This document shows, in pieces, positions 49,936-60,453 of a DNA stretch of 64,000 nucleotides. The notes under the pieces are model-generated. The model saw only the letters and a program-made list of their open reading frames with translations. It was not told the origin of the DNA and did not search any database. The stretch is from Parvularcula bermudensis HTCC2503 (GTDB lineage: Bacteria; Pseudomonadota; Alphaproteobacteria; Caulobacterales; Parvularculaceae), in assembly GCF_000152825.2 (NCBI RefSeq), contig NC_014414.1, positions 1,612,001-1,676,000 of the forward strand, read 5' to 3'. The number at the start of each line of letters is the position of its first letter. Within the stretch, counting starts at the first letter, position 1. Position numbers and translations under genes: made by a program.

Positions 49936-50902
49936 ACAGCTTGTACCGACTCGGGCGGGCATCGTGACAGTTCTCGGTGCCCCAAATGCCGGCAAATCGA
50001 CCTTCGTCAATCAGATGGTGGGGGCAAAGGTCTCGATCGTGACCCATAAGGTGCAAACCACGCGGACGCGTATCCGCGGGATTGCCATGGCCGAGCGGAC
50101 GCAGATGGTATTTGTCGATACGCCGGGCATCTTCGTGCCGCGCCGAACCCTCGATCGGGCGATGGTGGCGGCCGCATGGGAGGGGACGGACGGGGCCGAT
50201 GTCACGCTTCTGTTGGTCGATGCGCCAGCCTATCTGGCGATGGTCAACGAAGATACCGCCGATCCGGCCTCTCGCCGATCCGCTGAGGATACCGATGGGA
50301 TTGTCGCGCGGTTGAAAGAGGCCGGCCAGAAGGCGGTCCTGGTTCTCAATAAGATCGACCGGATGCCCCGTCCGCCGCTCTTGCTGTTGGCGGAGACGCT
50401 GAACCAAGAAGGCGTGTTCACCGATACGTTCATGATCTCGGCGAAAAAAGACCTCGGGACGGAGGGTCTGCGCCAATTCCTGATCGAGCGTATGCCAGAG
50501 GGGCCTTATCTCTACCCCGAAGATCAGCTCTCCGACATTACCGATCGGCTGATGGCGGCGGAGATCACGCGCGAAAAGCTGTTCCTTCGTTTGCACCAGG
50601 AACTTCCCTACAGTCTGACCGTCGAGACCGAAGAATGGGGACGCACGGGCAAGGGAGAGCTACGGATCGGGCAGACGATCTATGTCGAGCGCGACGGCCA
50701 AAAGGCATTGGTTCTTGGGCAAAAGGGAAAGACCATCGCCGCGGTGGGAAAAGCCGCGCGGGAGGATCTCGCCGAAATGCTGGGGGAGACGGTGCATCTC
50801 TTCTTATTCGTCAAGGTCAGGGAGAACTGGACCGACGATCCAGCCCGTTTCCGCGAAATCGGATTGGAGAAGCCGGGCCGCCAGACGCCGCGCAATGGTT
50901 GA
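49928..50902 (+). CDS. era: GTPase Era
   Basis: Ribosome small-subunit assembly GTPase of 324 residues. G1 GAPNAGKST (17-25), switch region THKVQTTRTRIRGI, G3 DTPGIF, G4 NKIDRM, G5 ISAKK; C-terminal KH domain around GQTIYVERDGQKALVLGQKGKTIAAVGKAAR. Conserved rnc-era-recO order. Confidence 0.96.
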   Translation: MTEQLVPTRAGIVTVLGAPNAGKSTFVNQMVGAKVSIVTHKVQTTRTRIRGIAMAERTQMVFVDTPGIFVPRRTLDRAMVAAAWEGTDGADVTLLLVDAPAYLAMVNEDTADPASRRSAEDTDGIVARLKEAGQKAVLVLNKIDRMPRPPLLLLAETLNQEGVFTDTFMISAKKDLGTEGLRQFLIERMPEGPYLYPEDQLSDITDRLMAAEITREKLFLRLHQELPYSLTVETEEWGRTGKGELRIGQTIYVERDGQKALVLGQKGKTIAAVGKAAREDLAEMLGETVHLFLFVKVRENWTDDPARFREIGLEKPGRQTPRNG

Positions 50903-51626
50903 ATGGACCGATCGCGGATTTGTGATCAAAACCATCCCAAGGGGCGAGAACCATCTTGTGGTGACGCTGTTCACGCGCTGCCGAGGCGCCGTGACCGGCC
51001 TCGTCCATGGGGGACAGGGCACGCGCAAGGCGCCGCTGCTTCAACGGGGCAATCTGGTATCGGCCGACTGGTCATCCCGCCAGGCCGACGGGTACGGAAC
51101 CTATCGCCTCGAACTGGCCGAAGCGATTGCCGCCAGGGCCCTCGACAGCCGGTTATCTCTGCTCGCGCTACAATCGGTGACGGACCTTCTCTGTGAGATA
51201 TTGCCGGAGGGTGTCGCCTATGAGGGTCTGTTCGATGCGACAGAAGTCTTTTTCTCCGCCCTCGGAGAGAAAGCGATTATGGCGACATTGCTGGTCAAAT
51301 GGGAGCTCGGTCTCCTTGCCGCGCTCGGCTATGGTCTCAGTCTTGAGCGGTGCGCGGCCACCGGCCGGACCCTTGAGGATGGCGCTGATCTGGTCTTCGT
51401 CTCGCCGAAATCCGGCGGCGCGGTCACGGCAGAGGCGGGCGCTCCTTATGCCGACCGCCTGTTGCCGCTCCCTCCTTTCTTGATCGACCGGGGGGAGCCG
51501 ACCTGGCCCGACATCGCCGCGGGGCTTCGTCTGACGGGGACGTTTCTGGACGAGCGTTTGCTCGCGCCGGTTGGGAAAAGCTTGCCCGAGGCGAGAGGCC
51601 AATTGATCCGTCGTCTGACGCGGTAA
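50895..51626 (+). CDS. recO: DNA repair protein RecO
   Basis: 243 residues from the ATG at 50895. Recombination mediator loading RecA with RecR. N-terminal OB fold (GFVIKTIPRGENHLVVTLFTR, GLVHGG) and helical C-domain (LVKWELGLLAALGYGLSLERCAATG). The usual four-Cys zinc motif is reduced to one Cys here, a variation common in alphaproteobacteria as far as I recall. Overlaps era by 8 bases. Convergent with uvrC. Confidence 0.9.
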   Translation: MVEWTDRGFVIKTIPRGENHLVVTLFTRCRGAVTGLVHGGQGTRKAPLLQRGNLVSADWSSRQADGYGTYRLELAEAIAARALDSRLSLLALQSVTDLLCEILPEGVAYEGLFDATEVFFSALGEKAIMATLLVKWELGLLAALGYGLSLERCAATGRTLEDGADLVFVSPKSGGAVTAEAGAPYADRLLPLPPFLIDRGEPTWPDIAAGLRLTGTFLDERLLAPVGKSLPEARGQLIRRLTR

Positions 51627-51650
51627 TGGCGAAGGCCCAAAAAGCCGTGA

Positions 51651-53603
51651 TCACCCTTCTGGATGGAAATGCGCGTAGATCCGATCGGCAAGAGCCGCAG
51701 AAATGCCCTCCACCGCCGCAAGATCCTTGGCCTTGGCGCGCGCAACCGCTTTCGCTGAGCCAAAGTGATGAAGCAACGCTTTCTTCCGTTTCGCGCCGAT
51801 GCCCTCAATGTCGTCGAGGGGGGTACGCGTCGCCTCTCGCGACCGCTTTGCCCGATGGGTGCCGATGGCGAATCTGTGCGCTTCGTCCCTCAGGCGCTGG
51901 AGGTAATAGAGGACTTCTGACCGTGGAGGTAAGGTGAAGGGCGTTTGCCCCGGTAGAAAGAACTGCTCGCCCGTGGCCGCCGCCGTACGGTCCGCCCGGC
52001 GCTCGCCCCGCTCGTTTTCGCGACGCCCTTTGGCGATGGACAGCAGACAGATTTCCCCCGCTTCAATATCGCCGCCGATCAGCAGGCCGTGATCCTCAAG
52101 AACGGATTTCGCCGCATTCAATTGCCCAAGGCCGCCGTCGATCACCACGAGGGAGGGCCAGTTCTCGCTCCCCGGCTGCTCTTCCTTCACCAGACGCTTG
52201 AACCGCCGGTCGAGGACCTCTCGCATCATGCCGAAATCGTCACCGGCGGAAATGTCCTCAGCCTTAATGTTGAAGGTCCTGTACTGATTTTTTCGAAAGC
52301 CTTCATCGGTGGCGACTACCATGGCGCCGATAGCGTTGGTGCCTGAAATATGGGAGTTGTCATAAACCTCGATCCGCTTGGGGGGGGCAGAAAGGTCGAG
52401 TTGATCCTGAACGGCCATCAGCAATTTCGTTTGGGAGGCTGTTTCGGACAGGCGCCGTCCTAGCGCTTCCCGAGCATTGTTCCGTGTTTGGACAATCAAT
52501 TGTGCTTTTTCCCCCCGTTCGGGCCGCAGGACATCGACCCGATGGCCGGCGGTGGTGGAGAGGGCGTCGGCAAGCAAGGACTGATTTTCCAACCGCTCCG
52601 ATACCAAGATCAGCCGCGGCGGTGCTTTGCCGTCGTAGAACTGCGCGATGAAGCTCTCTAGAATATCGGCTGGTGGCTCCTCCTGTCCGTGGCGCGGGAA
52701 GTGAGACAGTGCCCCGAGGTTCTGTCCGGCGCGGAAGAAAAAGCTCTGTATACATGCTTGTCCGCCGTCGGCATGGATAGCGAAAACATCAGCCTCCTCA
52801 AGGCTGCTGATATTGATCCCTTGGCTTTCCTGGACATAGGTGAGCGCGCGGATCCTATCTCGGAGCGCGGCGGCGCGTTCGAAATCGAGGTCACCTGCCG
52901 CGTCCTCCATCTGGCGGGAGAGGGCAGCTTGTACATCGCGATTTTTGCCCTTGAGGAAGGCTCGGGCCTCTTCGACAAGGGCGGAATAATCGTCCGTACT
53001 GATAAGATCGACGCAAGGAGCGGAACATCGCTTGATTTGATGCAGCAAGCAGGGCCGGCTACGGCTCTCAAGGACGTTATCGGTGCAGCTCCGCAACAGA
53101 AAGGCTTTTTGAAGCGTGTTCAGGGTTCGGTTGACGGCACCGGCGGAGGCAAAGGGACCGAAATAGTGCCCAGGCCGTGTATGCGCCCCGCGATGCTTCA
53201 TGATCCGTGGGGTCTCATGATCGGTCGCGATCAGGATATTCGCAAAGCTTTTATCGTCACGGAGCAGAACATTATAGCGTGGCTTGAGACTCTTGATGAG
53301 GTTCGCCTCAAGCAACAGACTTTCGGTTTCCGTATCGGTGACCACGAATTCCATCGCCGCGGTCTCCAGAATCATTCGGGCGATACGGGTGGAGTGACCA
53401 TTGAGAGTCGCATAGCTCGCAACACGCGCCTTGAGACTTTTGGCCTTACCGACATAAAGGACATCGCCCTCCGCATTCATCATCCGATAGACGCCCGGCC
53501 GCGGGGGCAGACGTTTCAGTTCATCAGCGATGAGGTCGGTACCGGAAAGAGGCGCTGCCACATCTTCTTGGTCTTGATCCGCTTGAGTGGTCATGCCCCC
53601 CAT
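51651..53603 (-). CDS. uvrC: Excinuclease ABC subunit C
   Basis: Makes both incisions in nucleotide excision repair. 650 residues. GIY-YIG domain ([30 protein letters not shown]), Cys-rich [26 protein letters not shown], UvrBC segment ([24 protein letters not shown]), the C-terminal endonuclease box ([33 protein letters not shown]) and helix-hairpin-helix motifs at the end. Start may be ATG 53603 or ATG 53594. Confidence 0.96.
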   Translation of the reverse strand: MGGMTTQADQDQEDVAAPLSGTDLIADELKRLPPRPGVYRMMNAEGDVLYVGKAKSLKARVASYATLNGHSTRIARMILETAAMEFVVTDTETESLLLEANLIKSLKPRYNVLLRDDKSFANILIATDHETPRIMKHRGAHTRPGHYFGPFASAGAVNRTLNTLQKAFLLRSCTDNVLESRSRPCLLHQIKRCSAPCVDLISTDDYSALVEEARAFLKGKNRDVQAALSRQMEDAAGDLDFERAAALRDRIRALTYVQESQGINISSLEEADVFAIHADGGQACIQSFFFRAGQNLGALSHFPRHGQEEPPADILESFIAQFYDGKAPPRLILVSERLENQSLLADALSTTAGHRVDVLRPERGEKAQLIVQTRNNAREALGRRLSETASQTKLLMAVQDQLDLSAPPKRIEVYDNSHISGTNAIGAMVVATDEGFRKNQYRTFNIKAEDISAGDDFGMMREVLDRRFKRLVKEEQPGSENWPSLVVIDGGLGQLNAAKSVLEDHGLLIGGDIEAGEICLLSIAKGRRENERGERRADRTAAATGEQFFLPGQTPFTLPPRSEVLYYLQRLRDEAHRFAIGTHRAKRSREATRTPLDDIEGIGAKRKKALLHHFGSAKAVARAKAKDLAAVEGISAALADRIYAHFHPEG

Positions 53604-53659
53604 TTAAGGGTCGGGCAGGAGAAGAACCAGCCGCCAGATCGGGCGGCTCCCCCTTCAGG

Positions 53660-54514
53660 TCATGGGTCGAAGCGGCCCGCAAAATGGGTCTGGAGGTCCG
53701 TACATTCTGCGACGGCAAGGCCTTTGGGAAGGCGAGTCGCCTCATCGCCGCAGGCCTTGCGTAAGGCGTCCTGGGTCAGGCCCTCCGCCGTAGCCAAATC
53801 GGCACCGGCGAGGATCGCCCCATGAAAGGTGGCTCCCTTTACATCGACATTCGATAGAACAGCGCCACGAAGATCGGTGTAGGAAAAGGTCGCCTTGCGC
53901 AGATCCGTCCCCTCGAACCGGGCGCCGACCAAATCGGCTTGGGTGAACCGCGCGCCAAGGAAACGACCGCCGCGGATCGTGACCTGACGGAAGGTGGCGG
54001 AGGTCAGGTCGGCCCGCTGGAATTGACTGTCGACGATCGTGGCATCGACGAATCGGGATCGGGCGAGATCGGCATGATCCAGTCGGCTATGGTGAAAGGT
54101 GGTCTGCAGAAAATTGGCCCCTTGGGCAGACACCCCCGCAAGGTCGCCATAGCCGATTAGCGCGTGGCTAAAGCTGGCATCGGTCAGAACATGGCTAGAC
54201 CAGTCCGCCCGGGTGATCGCAAAATCCGAAAAGTCTTTGCCGGACAGGGGGGCGCCGTCCTTATCCGATACCGTGATAAGATCGGCTTCCCGCAGCGCGA
54301 TGGCGCTCTCGCTATCCGTACCGAGAGGGGTTTTCCCGGTCAGAGGCGAAACAATCCGCCGGTCTGCAAAGCGGATCACCGCCTCGCTGCCGGTTTCGAT
54401 TGCTCCAAGGGTAAATTGAGCGGGAAGGGGGAGGGCCAATTTCTGCTCGAGCGGCGCATAGGCATACCAAACGGTCGCCAAGGTCACGACCCAAGTGAGA
54501 TTGTTCCAGAACAA
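53660..54514 (-). CDS. Membrane-anchored pentapeptide-repeat protein
   Basis: 284 residues. An N-terminal hydrophobic segment (about 5-20) may be a signal anchor; a region near 50-110 is not repetitive, and residues from about 115 to 240 carry the A(D/N)Lxx pentapeptide pattern (GANFLQTTF, HADLARSRF, RADLTSATF, QADLVGARF, TDLRKATF, AILAGADLATAEGL). The right-handed quadrilateral helix can mimic DNA in gyrase-protecting proteins, but function here is unknown. A final Cys pair may form a disulfide. Lies 56 bases upstream of uvrC on the same strand. Confidence 0.82.
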   Translation of the reverse strand: MFWNNLTWVVTLATVWYAYAPLEQKLALPLPAQFTLGAIETGSEAVIRFADRRIVSPLTGKTPLGTDSESAIALREADLITVSDKDGAPLSGKDFSDFAITRADWSSHVLTDASFSHALIGYGDLAGVSAQGANFLQTTFHHSRLDHADLARSRFVDATIVDSQFQRADLTSATFRQVTIRGGRFLGARFTQADLVGARFEGTDLRKATFSYTDLRGAVLSNVDVKGATFHGAILAGADLATAEGLTQDALRKACGDEATRLPKGLAVAECTDLQTHFAGRFDP

Positions 54515-54642
54515 GGAGTTACTCCCGCCTACTCTACGTTTTCCCCTTATAGCTTTGCGGTCCTAAAATTTTCGAAGGACTGACTAAGCGTTTCGTGAGC
54601 GCTCGTTAACCAATAGCGTTGCGGGTAAACAGTGAGTAACCG

Positions 54643-57600
54643 TCAGGAACAGCCACTGGAATAGCCGCAGCTATCGCATCTCAAACAGGTTCCAGTGCGC
54701 ACCAAGGTGAATTGTCCGCACTCGCCGCAGGCGTCCCCCTCATACCCCTTCATTTTCGCCACCTGGCGGGCATTACTGGGGTCGGCCAGACGCCCCTTAT
54801 GCTCGGCCGGGTCCTGAGCTGCCGTCTCCGTCGGACGCACCGGCTCGTCGTCATTGATGGCCCCGTCGCCTTCGACCTCCGTCCGCTCCCGCCGCAACCG
54901 ATCAAACTCGCCGCCGCGCAGGACCACCAGATTGTCCATCGTTGAGGACCGGGAAAATCCCTTGGATATCAGCCGCTGCGCTTCTTGCTGGACGCCTTCG
55001 GCGTCGACCCCGCGACCGACATCAAAGGCCGACCCATTGTCCGGGACGTGGCCGAGGTCATTGCGGCCGAGATAGCTGATCGCCAGTTCTCGGAAGATAT
55101 AGTCGAGAATCGAGGTCGCATTTTTGATGCGATCGTTTCCTTGGACGGGACCCGCCGGTTCGAACCGGGTGAAGAGATAGGCATCGACGAATTCTTCAAG
55201 CGGCACGCCGTATTGAAGGCCAAGGGAGATCGCGATGGCAAAATTGTTCATCAGCGAGCGGAAGGCGGCGCCCTCTTTGTGCATGTCGACGAAAATCTCG
55301 CCGAGTTCGCCATCCTCGAATTCCCCCGTATGCAGATAGACCTTGTGTCCGCCGACAATCGCTTTCTGGATATATCCCTTGCGCCGATCGGGCAGACGCC
55401 GACGGCCCGGCGCCCGTTCGACGATTCGCTCCACCACCCGTTCGGCAAAGACCCTTGCCTTTTCGCCCGCCGGTTGGTTGAGCAGATCATCCTCACCCAA
55501 ATCGTCATTGGCGAGCAGGACCCCTGTGAGGGGTTGGGAGAGCTTCGATCCATCTCGGTAAAGAGAAATCGATTTGAGACCACGATGGTAGGCAGCGCGA
55601 TAGGTCTTGACGCAATCCTCGACGGTAGCCCGATGAGGGAGGTTCACCGTTTTCGAAATGCCGCCGGAGATGAAGGGCTGGCACGCGGCCATCATGTCGA
55701 TATGGGCGGCGACGCTGAGACTGCGGGTTCCCGTCCTTCCGCATTGCGTCGCACAGTCAAAGATCGCGTAATGCTCGGGCTGCAAATGGGGCGCGCCTTC
55801 GACGGTCATCGTGCCACAGCAAAAGAGATTGGCGCGATGAATATCCTCGTCAGAGAAACCCAATTCTCTCAACAAGGCATAGCCGGATTGGTCGAGTTGT
55901 GCGTCGTTGAGATGCAGGGTACCGCGCAGGAACGCTTCCCCCAGAACGTCTTTGGTAAAAGCGAAACTGATATCAAAGGCCTGGGGGAGGGCCGCCCGGA
56001 GCTTATCAATCTCCCGATCGGAAAATCCCTCTCGCCGCAGATCGTCGAAACTAACCCCTGGTGCATGGTCTAACGATCCGTGACCGACGGCAAAGGCCTT
56101 GATCTCTCGAATTTGCTGATCGGTATAGCCAAGTCGCGCCAATGCGCGGGGGACCGATTGATTGATCAGGCGCACCGTGCCGCCGCCGGCCAATTGCTTG
56201 AATTTGACCAAAGCAAAGTCCGGCTCGATCCCGGTCGTGTCGCAATCCATGACGAGACCGATGGTGCCGGTGGGGGCGATGGCGGTGACCTGGGCATTGC
56301 GGACGCCCGAGCGTTCTGCCTTGGATATGGCCTCATCCCACGCCGAGGACGCCGCCGCAACAAGGCCCGCAAAGGGAACGGCGCCCTCGTCAAAACGTGG
56401 CGGTGTAACCGAGAGATCATCGAAATCATCGCCGGTGAGGGCGGCGCGATGATTTCGCATCACGCGCAACACTGCCTCTTTATTGGCGTCAAAGCGGGGA
56501 AAAGGGCCGAGGCGTGCGGCAAGGTCGGCGGAGGTCTTGTAGGCGATGGCGGTCATCAAGGCAGACAGCGCCCCGGCCGCGGCGCGCCCTCGGTCACTGT
56601 CATAGGGCAAGGCGGCGGACATCAACAGGCCGCCAAGATTGGCAAATCCAAGCCCAAGGGTCCGGTAGTCATAGGAACGCTGCGCGATGCGGGCATCGGG
56701 ATAGGACGCCATTCCAACGGAAATTTCGAGGACGATCGTCCAGAGGCGGATGGTGTGGATCAGCCCGTCAAGATCAAGCTCGCCATCCTCCTGCAGGAAG
56801 GCGAGAAGATTGATCGAGGCAAGATTACAGGCGGTGTCGTTCAGGAACATGTACTCCGAACACGGATTGGACGCCTCGATATCGCCATCCATGGGGCAGG
56901 TATGCCAATCGTTGATCGTGTCGTGGAACTGTAGACCCGGATCGGCGCTCGCCCAGGCGGCCTCACCGATCTTCTCCCACAGGGCGCGGGCGGAAACGGA
57001 TTTATGGACACCGCCATCGGTGCGCCGCGTCAAAGGCCATTGCTGATCGTCATCGACCGCCACCAGGAATTCACCGGTCAATCTGATGGAATTATTGGCA
57101 TTCTGACCACTGACGGTTCGATAGGCTTCGTCGTCCCAGCCGACTGTATAGACATCGAGCGGCATCTCCGTCCGGCCTGAGGCCGCAAGTGAGAGCGCGC
57201 GGCCGATGATGCCGTCGGGGACGCCATCCCGCCGGGCGGCTTTCATCACGCGACGGAGGATTTCGTTTCGGGTCGGATCGAGACGGTCGTCCTCGTCCCC
57301 CCTCTTTATTGCCGCAAACATTGCCTCAACATGGCGTTTGGTGACGAGGCTTCCGGTCACCAGGGCGGCGACTTTTTGTTCCTCTTTCACCTTCCAGTCG
57401 ATGAAGTTCTCGATATCCGGGTGATCGATATCGAGCACCACCATTTTCGCCGCGCGGCGGGTAATGCCCCCCGACTTAATGGCGCCTGCGGCGGTGTCGC
57501 CGACCTTGAGAAAGGAGATAAGCCCGGAAGATTTCCCGCCCCCGGCTAAAGGCTCGTCCTCGCCGCGAATGGCGGAGAAGTTCGATCCCGATCCTGACCC

Positions 57601-58233
57601 ATATTTAAAGAGCCGCGCTTCCCGTGACCAGAGGTCGAAAATACCGTTCTCGCCCACGAGGGAGTCGGAAACCGATTGAATGAAGCACGCATGGGGCTGC
57701 GGATAGGCGTAGACATTGTCGACCTCGACAATTTTCTCCACCGACGGATCATAGCGGAAATGGCCACTACCGTCCGCGGCGATGCCATAGGCCCAATGCA
57801 ACCCTGTGTTGAACCATTGTGGAGAATTCGGCGCCGCGCGTTGGGTCGCCATCATGGCGCAGAGCTCGTCGCGAAACGCGATCGCGTCGTCTGCGTCATC
57901 GAAAATGCCCTGCTGCCACCCATGAAAAGCCCAAGCGCCCGCCAGGCGGTCGAACACCGCCTCGGCATCGCTCTCATGGCCGACGCCGCTGCCCGGGGCC
58001 GCCTGTCGCGGGGTCAGCTCCGACGGCTCATCCCCCGCTTTACACCTGATGGTTGCGCTTGGTACGTTGTCCCGGCGAAGATATTTTTGCGCCAAAATAT
58101 CGACCGCCATCTGCGACCAATTGTCAGGCGCTGTGATCAGGAGGGCGCGATCTCCCAATCTGCTTTCTCTGGGTACGAAGGAAACATCCCGGTAGGGCGT
58201 GCCAATTTCGGAGAAGCGGCGTGTGATTTTCAT
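54643..58233 (-). CDS. nrdJ: Adenosylcobalamin-dependent ribonucleotide reductase
   Basis: Class II reductase of 1196 residues making deoxynucleotides with coenzyme B12. Substrate-specificity and catalytic core: [17 protein letters not shown], the radical/active-site [12 protein letters not shown] with the Asn-Cys-Glu set, [12 protein letters not shown], and [21 protein letters not shown]. The C-terminus has a Cys-rich tail ([27 protein letters not shown]) for thioredoxin-linked re-reduction or metal binding. No nrdA, nrdB or nrdR is in the window. No B12 riboswitch is visible. Confidence 0.95.
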   Translation of the reverse strand: MKITRRFSEIGTPYRDVSFVPRESRLGDRALLITAPDNWSQMAVDILAQKYLRRDNVPSATIRCKAGDEPSELTPRQAAPGSGVGHESDAEAVFDRLAGAWAFHGWQQGIFDDADDAIAFRDELCAMMATQRAAPNSPQWFNTGLHWAYGIAADGSGHFRYDPSVEKIVEVDNVYAYPQPHACFIQSVSDSLVGENGIFDLWSREARLFKYGSGSGSNFSAIRGEDEPLAGGGKSSGLISFLKVGDTAAGAIKSGGITRRAAKMVVLDIDHPDIENFIDWKVKEEQKVAALVTGSLVTKRHVEAMFAAIKRGDEDDRLDPTRNEILRRVMKAARRDGVPDGIIGRALSLAASGRTEMPLDVYTVGWDDEAYRTVSGQNANNSIRLTGEFLVAVDDDQQWPLTRRTDGGVHKSVSARALWEKIGEAAWASADPGLQFHDTINDWHTCPMDGDIEASNPCSEYMFLNDTACNLASINLLAFLQEDGELDLDGLIHTIRLWTIVLEISVGMASYPDARIAQRSYDYRTLGLGFANLGGLLMSAALPYDSDRGRAAAGALSALMTAIAYKTSADLAARLGPFPRFDANKEAVLRVMRNHRAALTGDDFDDLSVTPPRFDEGAVPFAGLVAAASSAWDEAISKAERSGVRNAQVTAIAPTGTIGLVMDCDTTGIEPDFALVKFKQLAGGGTVRLINQSVPRALARLGYTDQQIREIKAFAVGHGSLDHAPGVSFDDLRREGFSDREIDKLRAALPQAFDISFAFTKDVLGEAFLRGTLHLNDAQLDQSGYALLRELGFSDEDIHRANLFCCGTMTVEGAPHLQPEHYAIFDCATQCGRTGTRSLSVAAHIDMMAACQPFISGGISKTVNLPHRATVEDCVKTYRAAYHRGLKSISLYRDGSKLSQPLTGVLLANDDLGEDDLLNQPAGEKARVFAERVVERIVERAPGRRRLPDRRKGYIQKAIVGGHKVYLHTGEFEDGELGEIFVDMHKEGAAFRSLMNNFAIAISLGLQYGVPLEEFVDAYLFTRFEPAGPVQGNDRIKNATSILDYIFRELAISYLGRNDLGHVPDNGSAFDVGRGVDAEGVQQEAQRLISKGFSRSSTMDNLVVLRGGEFDRLRRERTEVEGDGAINDDEPVRPTETAAQDPAEHKGRLADPSNARQVAKMKGYEGDACGECGQFTLVRTGTCLRCDSCGYSSGCS

Positions 58234-58491
58234 GTTCCGAATTTGCCGTGAACCGTGGGGAAAAGAAAGGCCGGTCTACGGGCGGGCAAGCGGCGTGCCC
58301 CCGATCTGAATAGGCGAGGGCGGGAGTCTCTGTTGCTTCTTCGCATGTGCAATATAGACCTCAACTGAGAGAATACTCTTCATTGCTGGATTGAGGCGAT
58401 ACAAAATAACATGCTGTTCTGTATGTAATTATGGATGACAATGCTCTAAGAATTGAGTTATACAGTCAGCCCATTCAGTAGGAGGTTCGGT
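58234..58491. other. 258-base divergent region; AT-rich leader of the cold-shock gene
   Basis: The right half (about 58330-58480) is markedly AT-richer than the rest of the window and holds AGGAGG at 58480-58485 before the cold-shock ATG. Long structured leaders are typical of cold-shock mRNAs. Candidate -10-like sequences (TACAAAAT near 58400) are present but I cannot choose a start site. Confidence 0.35.
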
Positions 58492-59013
58492 ATGCCGCAT
58501 CCTCGCGACGCCAATAGTGATAGCCGTGAGATTCGCGGTTTTGTAAAATGGTTTGACCAGACGAAGGGCTACGGGTTTATCACTGACGAGGCGGGGGGGC
58601 GTGACGTACTGATCCATTCGAGCTGCCTGAAACAAAGCGGACGGGCCACAGCACCCGAAGGCGCAATCGTCACCTGTGAGGCGATTGAGAGCGAAAAAGG
58701 CTTACAGGCAACACGGATTATCAATCTTGAGATCAGTGAGCTGAACACTATCACACGTCCACCCGCGACCCGAATGCCCCTGGTCGAAGTGGCGGGTGAC
58801 TTCGAAGACGTTACGGTGAAATGGTTCAGTCGGGCCAAGGGCTATGGGTTCTTGACGGCAACCAATGCGAATGAAGACATTTTTGTCCATATGGAGGTCG
58901 TGCGGGCGGCCGGGCTCAGCGAGCTTCAGCCGGGGCAGCGGCTTCGCGCGTCCTATGGCCGCGGCACTAAAGGGCTGCTCGCCGCCGCGATTGAGCCGCC
59001 GCGCGAAAATTGA
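58492..59013 (+). CDS. Double cold-shock-domain protein
   Basis: 173-residue RNA/ssDNA-binding protein with two tandem cold-shock domains. First: GFVKWFDQTKGYGFITDEAG with RNP-1 KGYGFI and RNP-2 DVLIHSS. Second: VTVKWFSRAKGYGFLTATNA with RNP-1 KGYGFL and RNP-2 DIFVHME. Doubled CSD proteins are typical of Caulobacter and relatives. ATG chosen at 58492 with AGGAGG upstream; a TTG at 58453 is unlikely. Confidence 0.93.
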   Translation: MPHPRDANSDSREIRGFVKWFDQTKGYGFITDEAGGRDVLIHSSCLKQSGRATAPEGAIVTCEAIESEKGLQATRIINLEISELNTITRPPATRMPLVEVAGDFEDVTVKWFSRAKGYGFLTATNANEDIFVHMEVVRAAGLSELQPGQRLRASYGRGTKGLLAAAIEPPREN

Positions 59014-59148
59014 TGCCTTGGTCGGATGACGGCATCGCCAGGCATGTAAACCTGTCGAAAATTTTAGGGCGTTGGCCTTCGTCCTGTCACGATGTTCGTG
59101 CGTTTTGTCTGTGAGCGCATGATGCGCGTCGTGACGGAGAGGATTCTC

Positions 59149-59529
59149 ATGTTGAAATTATTTGGTGTCGCCAGTGGGGCGCTTTTGCTGACGGCCTGCA
59201 CCGCGACGGGAAATGTCGAACGGAACGCGGCCGGTGGCGCTGCCATCGGTGCGGCGACGGGGGCTGTTATCGGAAATAATGTCGGTGACGGCGATGCGGG
59301 CCGTGGGGCCGCGATCGGCGCCGTGGTCGGGGGCCTTGCCGGGGCCGCCCGCGGTTCACGTCAGGACCAGGCGGGCCAGGGCTATAGCCAACAATGCCCG
59401 GGATCCCAGTATTGGCAGCCCTCGCCGGGGCAAGAGCGGTATCTCGATCAGTCTGCGAACCGCTATTACTATTATGACTCGGCTTCGGGCTACACCTATT
59501 GGGAGAATGGCCAGGTTCGCACCTGCTAA
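59149..59529 (+). CDS. Glycine-zipper lipoprotein
   Basis: 126-residue exported protein. Lipobox LTAC ends the signal peptide at residue 16. Two glycine-zipper segments follow (AAGGAAIGAATGAVIGNNVG and GRGAAIGAVVGGLAGAARG), as in 17-kDa surface antigen/SlyB-like outer-membrane proteins. The tail is Tyr- and Gln-rich (QSANRYYYYDSASGYTYW) with two Cys that could pair. The ATG at 59149 follows GAGAGGA; upstream in-frame starts look wrong. Function unknown. Confidence 0.8.
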   Translation: MLKLFGVASGALLLTACTATGNVERNAAGGAAIGAATGAVIGNNVGDGDAGRGAAIGAVVGGLAGAARGSRQDQAGQGYSQQCPGSQYWQPSPGQERYLDQSANRYYYYDSASGYTYWENGQVRTC

Positions 59530-59559
59530 CATTTCGCCCAAACTTAGGGATTGAGGAGC

Positions 59560-59589
59560 GCGCCTGCCATCATGGTGGGCGCCTTCTTT
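59560..59589 (+). terminator. Terminator-like hairpin after the glycine-zipper gene
   Basis: GCGCCTGCCA (59560-59569) pairs with TGGTGGGCGC (59573-59582), 10 pairs with two G-T wobbles, loop TCA, followed by CCTTCTTTA. It covers the candidate starts at 59551 and 59572, which argues that trmJ begins further downstream. Confidence 0.55.
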
Positions 59590-59637
59590 ATGGGCGCGAT
59601 ATTGCTCCCCCGCGAAATTGGGGTCAAAGGCGGCGGC

Positions 59638-60453
59638 GTGACCCATGCGCCCCTCTCTCCCTCGGCATCTCCTCCGCCGATACATCCGTTGGTGATTCTC
59701 GTTCGGCCACAGCTCGGGCAGAATATCGGCGCGACCGCGCGGGCAATGCTGAATTTTGGGCTTAAGGGACTGCGTCTTGTGGCCCCACGCGACGGATGGC
59801 CGAATGCTGATGCCAAAGCAATGGCAGCCGGAGCGGCCGAGGTGCTCGATGGGGTCCGGGTCTTCGGCACCGTCGCCGAGGCGGTTGCCGATTGTCATTA
59901 TGTGGTTGCCACCACTGCGCGGCATCGGGGCGTATTCTTGCCGGTCCACACCCCTGTCGATACGGCTGGGGAATTGAGAGTGCGGGCCGCCCGCGCCGAA
60001 CGAACCGCCATTTTATTCGGGGCCGAAAAGGCCGGCCTTGAGACCGAAGAAGTGGCGCACGCCCATGCCTTGGTGACAATTCCGGTCAATCCCGCCTTTC
60101 CCTCCCTCAACCTGGCTCAGGCGGTTCTTGTGGTGGCCTATGAATGGGCGCAGGCCGCCGGGGCCGCACCGCTCTTTACCTCTCCCTATCAGGAGGATCC
60201 CGCGACCCAGGCGGAGCGGGAGCAATTGTTCACCCATCTGTCCACCGCCCTTGATCGGGCGGGATATTTCTATCCCTCCCATAAGCGTGAAGTTCTTTCG
60301 CATAATCTGCGCACACTTCTTGCGAATGCGGATCTTTCCCCGTCGGAGCTCCGTGTGCTGCATGGAGTGGTTCGCCAATTTGAGCGTCACCTTCCAGAAA
60401 AATCGCAGACGGACAAAAGCGTTCCCCAGGAAGAAACCGGTACAAACAATTAG
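59638..60453 (+). CDS. trmJ: tRNA/rRNA methyltransferase of the SPOUT family, TrmJ-like
   Basis: 271 residues from the GTG at 59638, which has AAAGG 7 bases upstream. SPOUT knot motifs: LVILVRPQLGQNIGATARAMLNFGL, TAILFGAEKAGLETEEV and IPVNPAFPSLNLAQAV. TrmJ methylates the 2'-OH at position 32 of tRNAs. The C-terminal helical region (SHNLRTLLANADLSPSEL) fits TrmJ. Starts at 59551, 59572 and 59590 are in frame but overlap the hairpin. Convergent with the flavoprotein gene (4-base overlap). Confidence 0.88.
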   Translation: MTHAPLSPSASPPPIHPLVILVRPQLGQNIGATARAMLNFGLKGLRLVAPRDGWPNADAKAMAAGAAEVLDGVRVFGTVAEAVADCHYVVATTARHRGVFLPVHTPVDTAGELRVRAARAERTAILFGAEKAGLETEEVAHAHALVTIPVNPAFPSLNLAQAVLVVAYEWAQAAGAAPLFTSPYQEDPATQAEREQLFTHLSTALDRAGYFYPSHKREVLSHNLRTLLANADLSPSELRVLHGVVRQFERHLPEKSQTDKSVPQEETGTNN

